NCBI GenBank assembly: GCA_964552675.1
Contig: CAZKHJ010000018.1
Span: 1-48,224, forward strand
Direction of reading: 5' to 3'
Source: Sulfurimicrobium sp964552675
GTDB lineage: Bacteria; Pseudomonadota; Gammaproteobacteria; Burkholderiales; Sulfuricellaceae
Length of the DNA stretch: 48,224 bases
Shown: positions 6,895-15,115 of the stretch, in pieces
Numbering within the stretch: the stretch's first letter is position 1
How the letters are laid out: each line of letters begins with the position of its first letter
Notes under the pieces: model-generated
What the model was told of the DNA's origin: nothing
Database searches by the model: none
What the model saw: the letters and a program-made list of their open reading frames with translations, nothing else
Made by a program: the position numbers and the translations under genes

Positions 6895-7728
6895 ATGGCA
6901 ATTGATTTTCGCCGCTGGCTTGGGATGGGGGGTGTGCCGCCCCACGATCATCCGGAGGCTTACGTGTGGGAGCGGCGCTTGCACTGGATCATGGTCGCGG
7001 TCGCCTTGCTGGCGATTCCATCCTTTTACCTGGAATTGCGGCAGCTTGATGATCCCCTGCCAGGGCTTGGCATGGAGCTGGATTTGTTCATTTTTCTTGC
7101 TTTCAGCCTGGAAACCCTGTGGATGTCGCATGTCTGCCGCCAGAAATGGCTCTATCTCAAATACAACTGGCTGAATGCGCTGATTATTCTTGGCTCGGGC
7201 TTGGGGTTGATGGGGTTGCCCGGCGAGTGGCTGCCGCTGGTGCGGATGTTGCGAATCGCCTACGTCACGCTGGCGCTGGCACGCATGATCGCCTCCCTGC
7301 GCCTGCTGCTGTCCGCCCGGGCGGTGCCTTATGCCTTCGTGCTGGGCAGCGTGACCCTGCTGGCATCGGGCGCGGGGTTCTACTGGCTGGAGCCGACGAT
7401 ACACAGCTTTGGCGAAGGTTTGTGGCTAGCCTTCATTACTGGCGCGACCGTGGGGTATGGGGATTATGTGCCGACCACGCCAGCTTCACGCATGTTTGCC
7501 GTGGTCATGGTGATCGTCGGATTTACCGTGTTTTCTCTGGTCACGGCGAGTATTTCGGCTTTTTTCGTGGGCGAGGATGAAAAAAAGCTGCGCCACGACA
7601 TGCATCATGAAATGCAGGAGCTGCGGCGCGAAATTGCCGAGCTGCGACATGACCTGGAACAGATTCATGACCTGGAACAGATTGGGGCTAGAGGGGAGGG
7701 CGCGAAACATGGCAAGCAGGATGGGTGA
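6895..7728 (+). CDS. Six-TM voltage-gated-type potassium channel
   Basis: The protein (277 residues from the ATG at 6895; an ATG at 6889 is also in frame) has paired hydrophobic segments, an arginine-bearing S4-like helix (LVRMLRIAYVTLALARMIAS), a pore loop with the K+ selectivity filter TVGYGDYVP, and a final membrane helix. The C-terminus is a charged heptad-like stretch (MHHEMQELRREIAELRHDLEQ), probably a tetramerising coiled coil. The start at 6895 has GGGAGGG at good spacing. No RCK/TrkA-N domain is present. Selectivity for K+ follows from the filter; physiological role is open. Confidence 0.9.
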   Translation: MAIDFRRWLGMGGVPPHDHPEAYVWERRLHWIMVAVALLAIPSFYLELRQLDDPLPGLGMELDLFIFLAFSLETLWMSHVCRQKWLYLKYNWLNALIILGSGLGLMGLPGEWLPLVRMLRIAYVTLALARMIASLRLLLSARAVPYAFVLGSVTLLASGAGFYWLEPTIHSFGEGLWLAFITGATVGYGDYVPTTPASRMFAVVMVIVGFTVFSLVTASISAFFVGEDEKKLRHDMHHEMQELRREIAELRHDLEQIHDLEQIGARGEGAKHGKQDG

Positions 7729-7807
7729 AAAGCTGGGTCGCCTGCGCTGGGATGACTTCTGCGATCCGGCGGCGGAGAAAAAAGAGCGTGGCCAGCCGTT
7801 CTGCTAA
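7709..7807 (+). CDS. Possible 32-residue small protein between the channel and glyA
   Basis: An ATG preceded by GAGGG at about eight bases opens a short frame (MASRMGEKLGRLRWDDFCD... ending GQPFC). It overlaps the last 20 nt of the channel gene, as a coupled downstream gene would. No family is recognised. It may be chance. Confidence 0.25.
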   Translation: MASRMGEKLGRLRWDDFCDPAAEKKERGQPFC

Positions 7808-7862
7808 TCTCTTGCCGGTCATGCTAAAATTCCCGTTTTTCCAAGCCGAGTGAAAGACCACC

Positions 7863-9110
7863 ATGTTCAGCGCAAAAAATACCCTTGCAAAGGATGATCC
7901 CGATCTGTGGCAGGCGATCGAGCAGGAACGCCAGCGCCAGGAAGACCACATCGAACTGATTGCCTCCGAAAACTATACCAGTCCGGCGGTGATGGAAGCG
8001 CAGGGCTCGGTGCTGACCAACAAGTACGCCGAGGGCTATCCCGGCAAGCGCTATTACGGCGGTTGCGAATACGTGGACATCGCGGAGCAGCTGGCCATCG
8101 ACCGCGTCAAGAAACTGTTCGGCGCCGAAGCCGCCAACGTCCAGCCCAACTCCGGCTCGCAGGCCAACCAGGCGGTGCTGATGGCCTTCTGCAAACCCGG
8201 CGACACCATCATGGGCATGAGCCTGGCCGAGGGCGGCCACCTCACCCACGGCATGGCGCTCAACATGAGCGGCAAGTGGTTCAATGTCGTGGCCTACGGT
8301 CTCACCGAAAAGGAAGAGATCGACTACGACAAGATGGAAGCGCTGGCGCACGAGCACAAGCCCAAGCTGATCATCGCCGGTGCCTCGGCCTATGCCCTGA
8401 AGATCGACTTCGAGCGCTTCGCCAGGGTGGCTAAGGCAGTGGGCGCGATTTTCATGGTGGACATGGCGCACTATGCCGGGCTGATCGCCGCCGGCGTCTA
8501 CCCCAATCCAGTACCCCATGCCGACGTGGTCACTTCCACCACCCACAAGACCCTGCGCGGCCCGCGCGGCGGCATCATCCTGATGAAGGCAGAGCACGAA
8601 AAAGCCATCAACTCGGCCATTTTCCCCGGCCTGCAGGGCGGCCCGCTGATGCACGTCATCGCCGGCAAGGCGGTGGCCTTCCGCGAAGCCATGAGCAAGG
8701 AATTCAAGCTCTACCAGGAACAGGTGATCGCCAATGCGCTGGTGATGTGCAAGGTGCTCACCGAGCGCGGTCTGCGCATCATTTCCGGACGCACCGAATC
8801 GCACGTGTTCCTGGTCGACCTGCGCGCCATGAAGCTCACCGGCAAGGAAGCCGAAGCCGCGCTGGGCAAGGCGCACATCACGGTGAACAAGAACGCCATC
8901 CCCAACGATCCGGAAAAACCTTTCGTCACCAGCGGCATCCGCATCGGCACTCCGGCCATGACCACGCGCGGCTTCAAGGAAATCGAAGCCGAGCATCTGG
9001 CCAACCTGATTGCTGACGTGCTTGCCGCGCCCAGCGACGAGGCCGTGCTGTCGCGCGTGGCCAGCGAAGCCAAGGCGATGTGCGCGAAATTCCCGGTATA
9101 CGGCAAGTGA
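7863..9110 (+). CDS. glyA: Serine hydroxymethyltransferase
   Basis: Converts serine and tetrahydrofolate to glycine and 5,10-methylene-THF, the main cellular source of one-carbon units; cytoplasmic and PLP-dependent. The 415-residue product matches the family length. Clear motifs are ELIASENYTSPAVMEAQGS, NKYAEGYPGKRYYGGCEYVD, and the PLP-lysine motif STTHKTLRGPRGG with the lysine at 229. It is followed by nrdR, an order common in proteobacteria, but the 78-bp gap contains an inverted-repeat element that may separate the transcripts. Confidence 0.98.
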   Translation: MFSAKNTLAKDDPDLWQAIEQERQRQEDHIELIASENYTSPAVMEAQGSVLTNKYAEGYPGKRYYGGCEYVDIAEQLAIDRVKKLFGAEAANVQPNSGSQANQAVLMAFCKPGDTIMGMSLAEGGHLTHGMALNMSGKWFNVVAYGLTEKEEIDYDKMEALAHEHKPKLIIAGASAYALKIDFERFARVAKAVGAIFMVDMAHYAGLIAAGVYPNPVPHADVVTSTTHKTLRGPRGGIILMKAEHEKAINSAIFPGLQGGPLMHVIAGKAVAFREAMSKEFKLYQEQVIANALVMCKVLTERGLRIISGRTESHVFLVDLRAMKLTGKEAEAALGKAHITVNKNAIPNDPEKPFVTSGIRIGTPAMTTRGFKEIEAEHLANLIADVLAAPSDEAVLSRVASEAKAMCAKFPVYGK

Positions 9111-9111
9111 G

Positions 9112-9182
9112 GAGATAGGAGTGAGGGGTGAGTATGGTGCGAGGCAGGTTTGCCTCTCACTTCTCACTCCTCACTTCTCACC
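9112..9182. repeat. Imperfect inverted-repeat element between glyA and nrdR
   Basis: GTGCGAGGCA pairs with TGCCTCTCAC (9 of 10) around a GGTT loop. Outside it, GAGTGAGGGGTGAG faces CTCACTCCTCAC. The whole gap can fold into one long imperfect hairpin. It has the look of a dispersed intergenic repeat rather than a simple terminator, since no T tract follows. Confidence 0.6.
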
Positions 9183-9188
9183 CGGTCA

Positions 9189-9638
9189 ATGAAGTGTCCC
9201 TTCTGCGGTGCAGACGATACCCAGGTGATTGATTCCCGCGTCAGCGAGGAAGGCGACAGCGTGCGCCGCCGCCGCCGCTGCATTTCCTGCGAGAAGCGTT
9301 TTACCACCTACGAAACTGCCGAACTGCGCCTGCCCCAGGTGGTCAAGCAGAACGGCAGTCGCGAGGAATTCAGCCGCGACAAGATACGCACCAGCTTCAT
9401 GCGCGCGCTCAACAAGCGCCCGGTTTCGACCGGCCTGGTCGATAGCGCCATCCAGCATATCGAGCAGAAAATGCTCAGCCTGGGCGAACGCGAAGTGCCG
9501 TCGCGCCAGGTCGGTGAACTGGTGATGAACGAGTTGCGCAAGCTGGACAAGGTGGCGTATATCCGCTTTGCCTCGGTTTATCGCAGTTTCGAGGATGTGG
9601 ACGATTTCCGCGACGTGATCCGCGACCTGGATAAATAA
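9189..9638 (+). CDS. nrdR: Transcriptional repressor NrdR
   Basis: NrdR represses ribonucleotide reductase genes in response to ATP/dATP. The 149-residue length equals that of E. coli NrdR. The N-terminal zinc ribbon has CPFCGADDTQVIDSR and CISCEKRF; the ATP-cone follows from about residue 49. The start at 9189 gives the canonical MKCPFCG; the in-frame ATG at 9150 lies in the repeat element and is rejected. No clear Shine-Dalgarno is visible before 9189, because the repeat runs almost to the start. ribD follows after 6 nt. Confidence 0.96.
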   Translation: MKCPFCGADDTQVIDSRVSEEGDSVRRRRRCISCEKRFTTYETAELRLPQVVKQNGSREEFSRDKIRTSFMRALNKRPVSTGLVDSAIQHIEQKMLSLGEREVPSRQVGELVMNELRKLDKVAYIRFASVYRSFEDVDDFRDVIRDLDK

Positions 9639-9644
9639 TCCCTG

Positions 9645-10739
9645 ATGTTTTCCGCCGCCGACCATGCCTATATGGCCCAGGCACTGCAGCTGGCGCAGCG
9701 GGGACTTTACACCACCACGCCTAACCCGCGCGTGGGCTGCGTCATCGTGCGTGATGGCAAGGTGGTTGGAGAGGGCTGGCACGAGCGCGCCGGCGAGCCT
9801 CATGCCGAGGTTCATGCCCTGAACCGGGCCGGAGAAGCTGCGCGGGGCGCGACGGTGTATGTCACGCTTGAGCCGTGCAGCCATTACGGCCGCACCCCGC
9901 CCTGTGCGGAGGCGCTGATCAAGGCGGGCGCGGGAAGGGTGGTGGTAGCGATGCGCGACCCCAACCCCATGGTGGCCGGGCAGGGGATTGCCATGCTGGA
10001 ACTGGCGGGGATACCCACTGCCTGCGGGCTGCTGGAAAACGAGGCGCGCGAACTGAATGCCGGCTTTATCTCGCGCATGGAACGCGGCCGGCCCTGGCTG
10101 CGGCTCAAGGTGGCCGCCACGCTGGATGGCAAGACGGCGCTGAATAACGGCATCAGCCAGTGGATCACCGGGCCGGAGGCGCGGCGCGATGCCCATCGTT
10201 TGCGCGCCCGTTCCTGCGCCATGCTGACCGGGATTGGCACCGTGCTGGCGGACGACCCCGCGCTCAACGTGCGCGAAATCGAAACCGCGCGCCAGCCGCT
10301 CAAGGTAGTGGTGGACGCCAGGCTGGACACGCCGCCGCATGCGAAGATTCTGCAGGGCGCGAAAACGCTGCTGGTTACCGGCTGCGACGATGCAGCGCGC
10401 ATCCGGCCCTTGCAGGATGCCGGCGCCGAAGTGCTGGTGCTGCCGGCGCAGCAGGGCCGGATCGACCTGACAGAATTGTTGCGCGAACTGGGCAGGCGGG
10501 GACTCAACGAGGTGACGGTGGAAGCGGGCAAGGGGCTCAACGGCGCGCTGTTGCAGGCGGGTGTAGTGGACGAGCTGGTGATGTATCTGGCGCCCCTGCT
10601 GTTTGGTGACAAGGCACAGGGCATGTTCGGCCTGCCGGAAATCGGGGCGATGACGCAGCGCCTGGAACTGGGCATCAGGGATGTACGCATGGTCGGGCGC
10701 GACATGCGCGTAATGGCCAATTTGAAAGGAAACTCTTAG
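9645..10739 (+). CDS. ribD: Bifunctional riboflavin deaminase/reductase RibD
   Basis: Catalyses the second and third steps of riboflavin synthesis: deamination of the pyrimidine from GTP cyclohydrolase II, then NADPH-dependent side-chain reduction. The N-terminal deaminase domain (1-145) has the zinc ligands in PHAEVHAL and EPCSHYGRTPPCAEAL. The reductase domain has LRLKVAATLDGKTAL, SQWITG and the late VEAGKGLNGALL segment. The 364-residue length is normal. Its stop overlaps the ribE start by one base. Confidence 0.97.
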   Translation: MFSAADHAYMAQALQLAQRGLYTTTPNPRVGCVIVRDGKVVGEGWHERAGEPHAEVHALNRAGEAARGATVYVTLEPCSHYGRTPPCAEALIKAGAGRVVVAMRDPNPMVAGQGIAMLELAGIPTACGLLENEARELNAGFISRMERGRPWLRLKVAATLDGKTALNNGISQWITGPEARRDAHRLRARSCAMLTGIGTVLADDPALNVREIETARQPLKVVVDARLDTPPHAKILQGAKTLLVTGCDDAARIRPLQDAGAEVLVLPAQQGRIDLTELLRELGRRGLNEVTVEAGKGLNGALLQAGVVDELVMYLAPLLFGDKAQGMFGLPEIGAMTQRLELGIRDVRMVGRDMRVMANLKGNS

Positions 10740-11338
10740 TGTTTACCGGCATCATCCAGGCGGTGGGAAAAATCACCGCCATCGAACCCTTGCAACAGGG
10801 CGTGCGCCTCTCCATCGATGCAGGCGGCCTGGACATGAGCGATGTGGCGCTGGGCGACAGCATCGCCGCCAACGGCGTATGCCTGACGGTGATCGCCCAA
10901 ACCGCCCATGGCTACCAGGTCGATGTTTCGCGCGAAACGCTGAACTGCACCGCAGGGCTGGGCGAACCCGGCGAAATCAACCTGGAAAAGGCGCTGCGCC
11001 TGTCCGACCGGCTCGGCGGGCATCTGGTGAGCGGCCATGTCGATGGCGTGGGCGAAGTGATCAAATTCGCGCCGGTCGGCGAGTCGCACGAACTGGTGAT
11101 CCGCGCCCCCAAAGCCTTGGCGCGCTATATTGCGCACAAGGGCTCGATCACGGTCAACGGAGTGAGCCTGACGGTCAACTGGGTGAAAGGCGAAGACTTT
11201 AGCATCAACCTGATTCCCCACACCATCCAGGCCACCAATTTCAAACATCTGTGCGCCGGCAAACCGGTCAATCTGGAAGTCGATCTGGTGGCGCGTTATC
11301 TCGAAAGAATGCTGAGCTACGGCAAGGAAAATCAATGA
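10739..11338 (+). CDS. ribE: Riboflavin synthase, alpha chain
   Basis: Dismutates two 6,7-dimethyl-8-ribityllumazine molecules to riboflavin. The protein (199 residues) begins MFTGII, the conserved family start, here with a GTG codon overlapping the ribD stop. The two lumazine-binding repeats each show a SVNGVCLTV-like motif (DSIAANGVCLTV and GSITVNGVSLTV) and a GHLVSGHVDG block. The next gene starts inside its stop codon (ATGA), so ribD, ribE and ribBA are translationally coupled. The gene is called ribC in E. coli. Confidence 0.96.
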   Translation: MFTGIIQAVGKITAIEPLQQGVRLSIDAGGLDMSDVALGDSIAANGVCLTVIAQTAHGYQVDVSRETLNCTAGLGEPGEINLEKALRLSDRLGGHLVSGHVDGVGEVIKFAPVGESHELVIRAPKALARYIAHKGSITVNGVSLTVNWVKGEDFSINLIPHTIQATNFKHLCAGKPVNLEVDLVARYLERMLSYGKENQ

Positions 11339-12426
11339 ATATCAGCCCGATACAAGACATAATCGCCGACTTCAAGGCCGGCAAAATGGTTGTCCTGGTG
11401 GACGAGGAAGACCGCGAGAACGAGGGCGATCTGGTGCTGGCCGCCGAATTTGTCACGCCCGAGGCGATCAATTTCATGGCCAAACATGGCCGCGGCCTGA
11501 TCTGCCTGACCCTGACCGAGGCACGCTGCCGCCAGCTCGACCTGCCGCTCATGGTGTCGAGCAACAAGGCGCCGCTGGGCACCAACTTCACCGTTTCGAT
11601 CGAGGCGGCGGAAGGCGTGACCACCGGCATCTCCGCCGCCGACCGCGCCAAGACGGTGCTGGCGGCAGTGAAGAAGGATGCGAGCGCTCATGATATCGTC
11701 CAGCCCGGCCACATCTTCCCGCTCAAGGCGCAGAACGGCGGTGTGCTGGTGCGTGCCGGGCACACCGAGGCAGGTTGCGACCTGGCCGCGCTGGCGGGGC
11801 TGGAGCCGGCGGCGGTGATTTGCGAAATCCTCAAGGAAGACGGCGAGATGGCCCGCCTGCCCGACCTGCTGGTCTATGCCGAGCAGCACGGCCTCAAGAT
11901 CGGCACCATCGCCGACCTGATCCATTACCGCAGCCAGACAGAAAGCCTGGTGGAGCGCGTGGCGGAAAAAACCGTGCGGACCGCCTATGGCGAATTCAGG
12001 CTGGTGACCTACCATGACAAGACTGCCAACGAAGTGCATCTGGCACTGGTCAAGGGCGAGATCCGGGCGGGTGAGGAAACCCTGGTGCGGGTGCATGAGC
12101 CGCTGTCGGTGATGGATTTCATCGACACCACCAGCTTCGAGCATTCCTTCAGCGTGCATCAGGCGATGCAGGCTGTGGCCGATGCCGGCAAGGGCGTGGT
12201 CGTGCTGATGCGCCGAGGCGGTGAATCCTCCGCTGACCTGCTGGCACATGTCCAGCGCAGCGAACCCAAGGCGCCGGCCAAGGTGGATTTGCGCAACTAT
12301 GGCATCGGCGCGCAAATCCTGCGCGACCTCAATGTTACCAAGATGCGCCTGCTCGCGCTGCCGCGCAAGATGCCGAGCATGACCGGCTTCGACCTGGAAG
12401 TGACCGGCTATTACGAACCGAAATAG
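11335..12426 (+). CDS. ribBA: 3,4-dihydroxy-2-butanone-4-phosphate synthase with degenerate RibA-like domain (RibBA/RibBX type)
   Basis: The N-terminal ~200 residues are a complete DHBP synthase, which makes the four-carbon riboflavin precursor from ribulose 5-phosphate: VLVDEEDRENEGDLVLAAEFVTPE, and RAGHTEAGCDLAALAGLEPAAVICE. The C-terminal ~150 residues align by length and ends (KMRLLALPRKMPSMTGFDLEVTGYYE) with GTP cyclohydrolase II. The zinc-binding cysteines expected after VRVH-SEC...LRCDCG are absent: the segment reads VRVHEPLSVMDFIDTTSFEH. So the second domain should not hydrolyse GTP, and a separate ribA is expected elsewhere. Start at 11335 overlaps ribE by ATGA; 363 residues. Confidence 0.93.
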   Translation: MNISPIQDIIADFKAGKMVVLVDEEDRENEGDLVLAAEFVTPEAINFMAKHGRGLICLTLTEARCRQLDLPLMVSSNKAPLGTNFTVSIEAAEGVTTGISAADRAKTVLAAVKKDASAHDIVQPGHIFPLKAQNGGVLVRAGHTEAGCDLAALAGLEPAAVICEILKEDGEMARLPDLLVYAEQHGLKIGTIADLIHYRSQTESLVERVAEKTVRTAYGEFRLVTYHDKTANEVHLALVKGEIRAGEETLVRVHEPLSVMDFIDTTSFEHSFSVHQAMQAVADAGKGVVVLMRRGGESSADLLAHVQRSEPKAPAKVDLRNYGIGAQILRDLNVTKMRLLALPRKMPSMTGFDLEVTGYYEPK

Positions 12427-12437
12427 GAAAACCGAAT

Positions 12438-12905
12438 ATGGGAACCGCTAATAAACTACCCGAATTCCACCCTGACCTAAATGGTGCCGGCCTGAAAATC
12501 GGTATCGGCATGAGCCGCTTCAATATCGACGTATGCGAGGGTTTGCTGGGTGCCTGCGTGACCGAATTGCTCAAGCTGGGTGTGGCCAAGGAGGATATTT
12601 ACCTCGCTACCGTGCCGGGCGCGCTGGAGATTCCCCTGGCGCTGCAGAAAATGGCCAAAAGCGGCAAATTCGATGCGCTGGTGGCGCTGGGCGCGATCAT
12701 TCGCGGCGAAACCTATCACTTCGAACTGGTGGCCAACGAGTCAGGCAGTGGTGTGACCCGCGTCATGCTCGATAGCGGCCTGCCTGTTGCCAATGCCATC
12801 CTCACTGTGGAAAACGACGAGCAGGCCCTGGTCCGCATGGCGGAAAAAGGTGCCGATGCGGCGCGCGTCGTAATTGAAATGGTTAATCTGCTGAAGAAAA
12901 TCTAA
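12438..12905 (+). CDS. ribH: 6,7-dimethyl-8-ribityllumazine synthase
   Basis: Condenses the pyrimidine and butanone phosphate intermediates to lumazine, forming large cytoplasmic capsids or pentamers. The 155-residue length is typical. Recognisable blocks are GIGMSRFNIDVCEGLL, TVPGALEIPLALQKM, and ALGAIIRGETYHFELVANES with the catalytic histidine, then GLPVANAILTVENDEQA. nusB starts at the base after its stop. Confidence 0.97.
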   Translation: MGTANKLPEFHPDLNGAGLKIGIGMSRFNIDVCEGLLGACVTELLKLGVAKEDIYLATVPGALEIPLALQKMAKSGKFDALVALGAIIRGETYHFELVANESGSGVTRVMLDSGLPVANAILTVENDEQALVRMAEKGADAARVVIEMVNLLKKI

Positions 12906-13343
12906 ATGAAAAAGAACCGCCGCAAAGCACGCGAACTCGTGTTGCAGGGACTCTATCAGCGCCAGCTCACCGGTGACCCGGTGGAAGTGATCGAGGCGCA
13001 ACTGCGCGAGCATGAGGAATTTGCAAAAATCGACGATGAGCATTTTCTCGCCATGCTGCGCGGCGCGATCGGGGATGCGGTCAATCTGGAAACCCGCATC
13101 CAGCCCTGTCTCGATCGATCGCTCGACGAACTGAGCCCGGTGGAACGCGCCATCCTGCTGCTCGCTGCCTACGAATTTGTCCACCACATTGAAATTCCCT
13201 ACCGCGTGGTGATCAACGAAGCGATCGAGCTGGCCAAGGGCTACGGTGGCACGGACGGGTACAAATACGTCAATGGCGTGCTCGACAAGCTGGCGGCGAG
13301 CGTACGCACGACCGAGGTCGGTGCGGCAAAAAAACCGGGTTGA
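12906..13343 (+). CDS. nusB: Transcription antitermination factor NusB
   Basis: NusB binds boxA of rRNA leader transcripts with NusE (S10) to prevent premature termination. The 145-residue all-helical protein starts MKKNRRKARELVLQGLYQ and contains SLDELSPVERAILLLAAYEF and PYRVVINEAIELAKGYGGTDGYKYVNGVLDKLA, all diagnostic. The ribH-nusB order is a standard bacterial arrangement. A terminator follows. Confidence 0.97.
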   Translation: MKKNRRKARELVLQGLYQRQLTGDPVEVIEAQLREHEEFAKIDDEHFLAMLRGAIGDAVNLETRIQPCLDRSLDELSPVERAILLLAAYEFVHHIEIPYRVVINEAIELAKGYGGTDGYKYVNGVLDKLAASVRTTEVGAAKKPG

Positions 13344-13360
13344 ACCCCGGTCGGGAATGA

Positions 13361-13384
13361 GCGCCCCGCTGCCGGGGGCGTTTG
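13361..13384 (+). terminator. Terminator after nusB
   Basis: CGCCCCG and CGGGGGCG form a GC-rich stem with a CTGC loop, followed by TTTGTT. It closes the riboflavin-nusB run and faces the convergent DUF2892 gene. Confidence 0.75.
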
Positions 13385-13585
13385 TTACTGCGGCTTGTCA
13401 GACATCGGGCAGGTTTTGATGCCCAGCAGCGTATAGGCCGGGCACCAGCCCATCAGACCGGTTGCCAGCGGCACGACACCGATCCAGCCCCATGCGCCAA
13501 TCATGCCGCTCAGGGTCAGGCCGATCAGTGCTGCACCTGCGACAATACGCATGATCTTGTCAATTCCGCCCACATTCTTGTTCAT
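13385..13585 (-). CDS. DUF2892 (YgaP-type) small membrane protein
   Basis: The 66-residue product starts MNKNVGGIDKIMRIVAGAAL, has two hydrophobic segments (ALIGLTLSG and WGWIGVVPLATGLMGWCPAY), and ends with the family-typical cysteine-bearing stretch WCPAYTLLGIKTCPM. The domain also occurs fused to rhodanese in YgaP. Its function is not established. It is a separate unit between the nusB terminator and mgtE. Confidence 0.9.
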   Translation of the reverse strand: MNKNVGGIDKIMRIVAGAALIGLTLSGMIGAWGWIGVVPLATGLMGWCPAYTLLGIKTCPMSDKPQ

Positions 13586-13623
13586 GGTGTTCCCCTTGGT
13601 GAAGGCAATCAGGTTAAAGCTGT

Positions 13624-15066
13624 TTACAGCAGAAATATGGTGGCGAGGCCAAGAAAAATAAAGAACCCGCCGCTGTCCGTCACCGCCGTGATCATGACGC
13701 TTGAGCCTACCGCCGGGTCGCGTCCGAATTTATGCATGGCCAGGGGAATGAGTACGCCCATGATCGCGGCAAGCAGCAGGTTGAGCGTCATGGCGCCGGT
13801 CATGACAATGCCCAGCGCTGCGTTGCGATACAGGGCATAGGCCAGCAGGCCGAGGATGGAACCCCAGATCAGGCCGTTGACCAGGCTGACGCCGATTTCC
13901 TTGATAAACAGTTTGCGCATGCTGCTGGGGTGAATCTGTCCCAGCGCCAGGCCGCGCACGATCATGGTAATGGTCTGGTTGCCGGAATTGCCGCCAATGC
14001 CCGCCACGATGGGCATCAGTGCCGCCAGGGCGACGATTCTTTCGATCGAGCCTTCGAATGCGCCGATCACGCGCGAGGCGATGAACGCCGTCACCAGGTT
14101 GATGGCGAGCCAGGTCCAGCGGTTCTGCATGGATTTCCATACCGTTGCGAACAGGTCTTCTTCCTCGCGCAAGCCGGCCATGGCAAGCACATCGCTTTCC
14201 GCCTCGTCGCGGATGAAATCCATCACCTCGTCCACCGTCAGGCGGCCGATCAGCTTGTCATGTATATCCACCACGGGCGCCGTCACCAGGTCATAACGCT
14301 CGAACGCCGAGGCGGCATCGCTGGCCTTGTCGTTGCCGTTGAAAATGACCGGATCATCGGACATCACTGCCGCCACCAGCGCTTCCGGGTTGTGCAGCAG
14401 CAGGCGTTTCAGGGGCAGCACGCCGCGCAGTTTTTCCTTGGCATCCACCACGAACAGCTTGTCGGTGTGGCTGGGCAGCTCGCCCAGCCTGCGCAGATCC
14501 ATCAATACCGTTTCCAGGCTGACATCCTCGCGGATGGTGACCATGTCGAAGTCCATCAGCGCACCCACTGTTCCTTCCGGGTAGGACAGCGCCGATTGCA
14601 GCTGGGCCTGTTCTTCCTTGTCCAGCGACTCGAACACATCCTGGATCACTTCATGCGGCAGGTCCGGCGCCAGGTCGGCGATTTCGTCGGTGTCGAGCTG
14701 TTCCGCCGCCGCACGCAGTTCGTCGCTGTCCATGCTGGCGATGAGCGATTCGCGCACCGCATCGGATACCTCCAGCAGTATCTCGCCGTCGCGCTCTGCC
14801 CTGACCAGATCCCAGACCACCAGACGCTGGTCGAGCGGCAGGGCTTCGAGGATGTAGGCGACGTCGGCGGGGTGCAGCGCATCCAGCGTCTTCTGCAATT
14901 CCGCCAGATTCTGCTTGTGCACCAGTTGCTGCACCAGGTCGTGGCGCGGCATATCCTGTTTGTGCACCAGCGATTCAACCAGCTCGTGCTTGTGCAATAG
15001 CTCGACGACGCGCCTCAGGCTTTCCTGAACGCTTTCGTGCTGGGCGGTTTCGCGGGTGTCGGGCAT
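13624..15066 (-). CDS. mgtE: Magnesium transporter MgtE
   Basis: A 480-residue Mg2+ channel/transporter. The cytoplasmic N-domain (about 30-140; LHPADVAYILEALPLDQRLVVWDL) is followed by two CBS domains (about 150-290; VSDDPVIF-like and LIGRLTVDEVMDFI). A connecting helix then leads to five membrane segments with the pore block GIGGNSGNQTITMIVRGLALG. Mg2+ binding to the N and CBS domains is known to close the channel. All parts are present at the usual length. Confidence 0.96.
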   Translation of the reverse strand: MPDTRETAQHESVQESLRRVVELLHKHELVESLVHKQDMPRHDLVQQLVHKQNLAELQKTLDALHPADVAYILEALPLDQRLVVWDLVRAERDGEILLEVSDAVRESLIASMDSDELRAAAEQLDTDEIADLAPDLPHEVIQDVFESLDKEEQAQLQSALSYPEGTVGALMDFDMVTIREDVSLETVLMDLRRLGELPSHTDKLFVVDAKEKLRGVLPLKRLLLHNPEALVAAVMSDDPVIFNGNDKASDAASAFERYDLVTAPVVDIHDKLIGRLTVDEVMDFIRDEAESDVLAMAGLREEEDLFATVWKSMQNRWTWLAINLVTAFIASRVIGAFEGSIERIVALAALMPIVAGIGGNSGNQTITMIVRGLALGQIHPSSMRKLFIKEIGVSLVNGLIWGSILGLLAYALYRNAALGIVMTGAMTLNLLLAAIMGVLIPLAMHKFGRDPAVGSSVMITAVTDSGGFFIFLGLATIFLL

Positions 15067-15115
15067 GGTTGGGTTTCTGGGAGGAATCTAGGCCGAATTC
15101 TAGCCGGTTTGTGTC

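Noticed and set aside
7808..7862. Glycine riboswitch before glyA
   Set aside because: Only 55 bp separate the preceding short frame from glyA, and no aptamer-like pairing is visible.
7824..9167. A long minus-strand frame opposite glyA
   Set aside because: It is a mirror of a highly conserved, GC-rich gene, and the translation is low-complexity His/Gly/Ala-rich sequence without motifs.
10700..11340. FMN riboswitch controlling the riboflavin genes
   Set aside because: Genes overlap or nearly touch from nrdR through nusB, leaving no leader with room for an RFN element.
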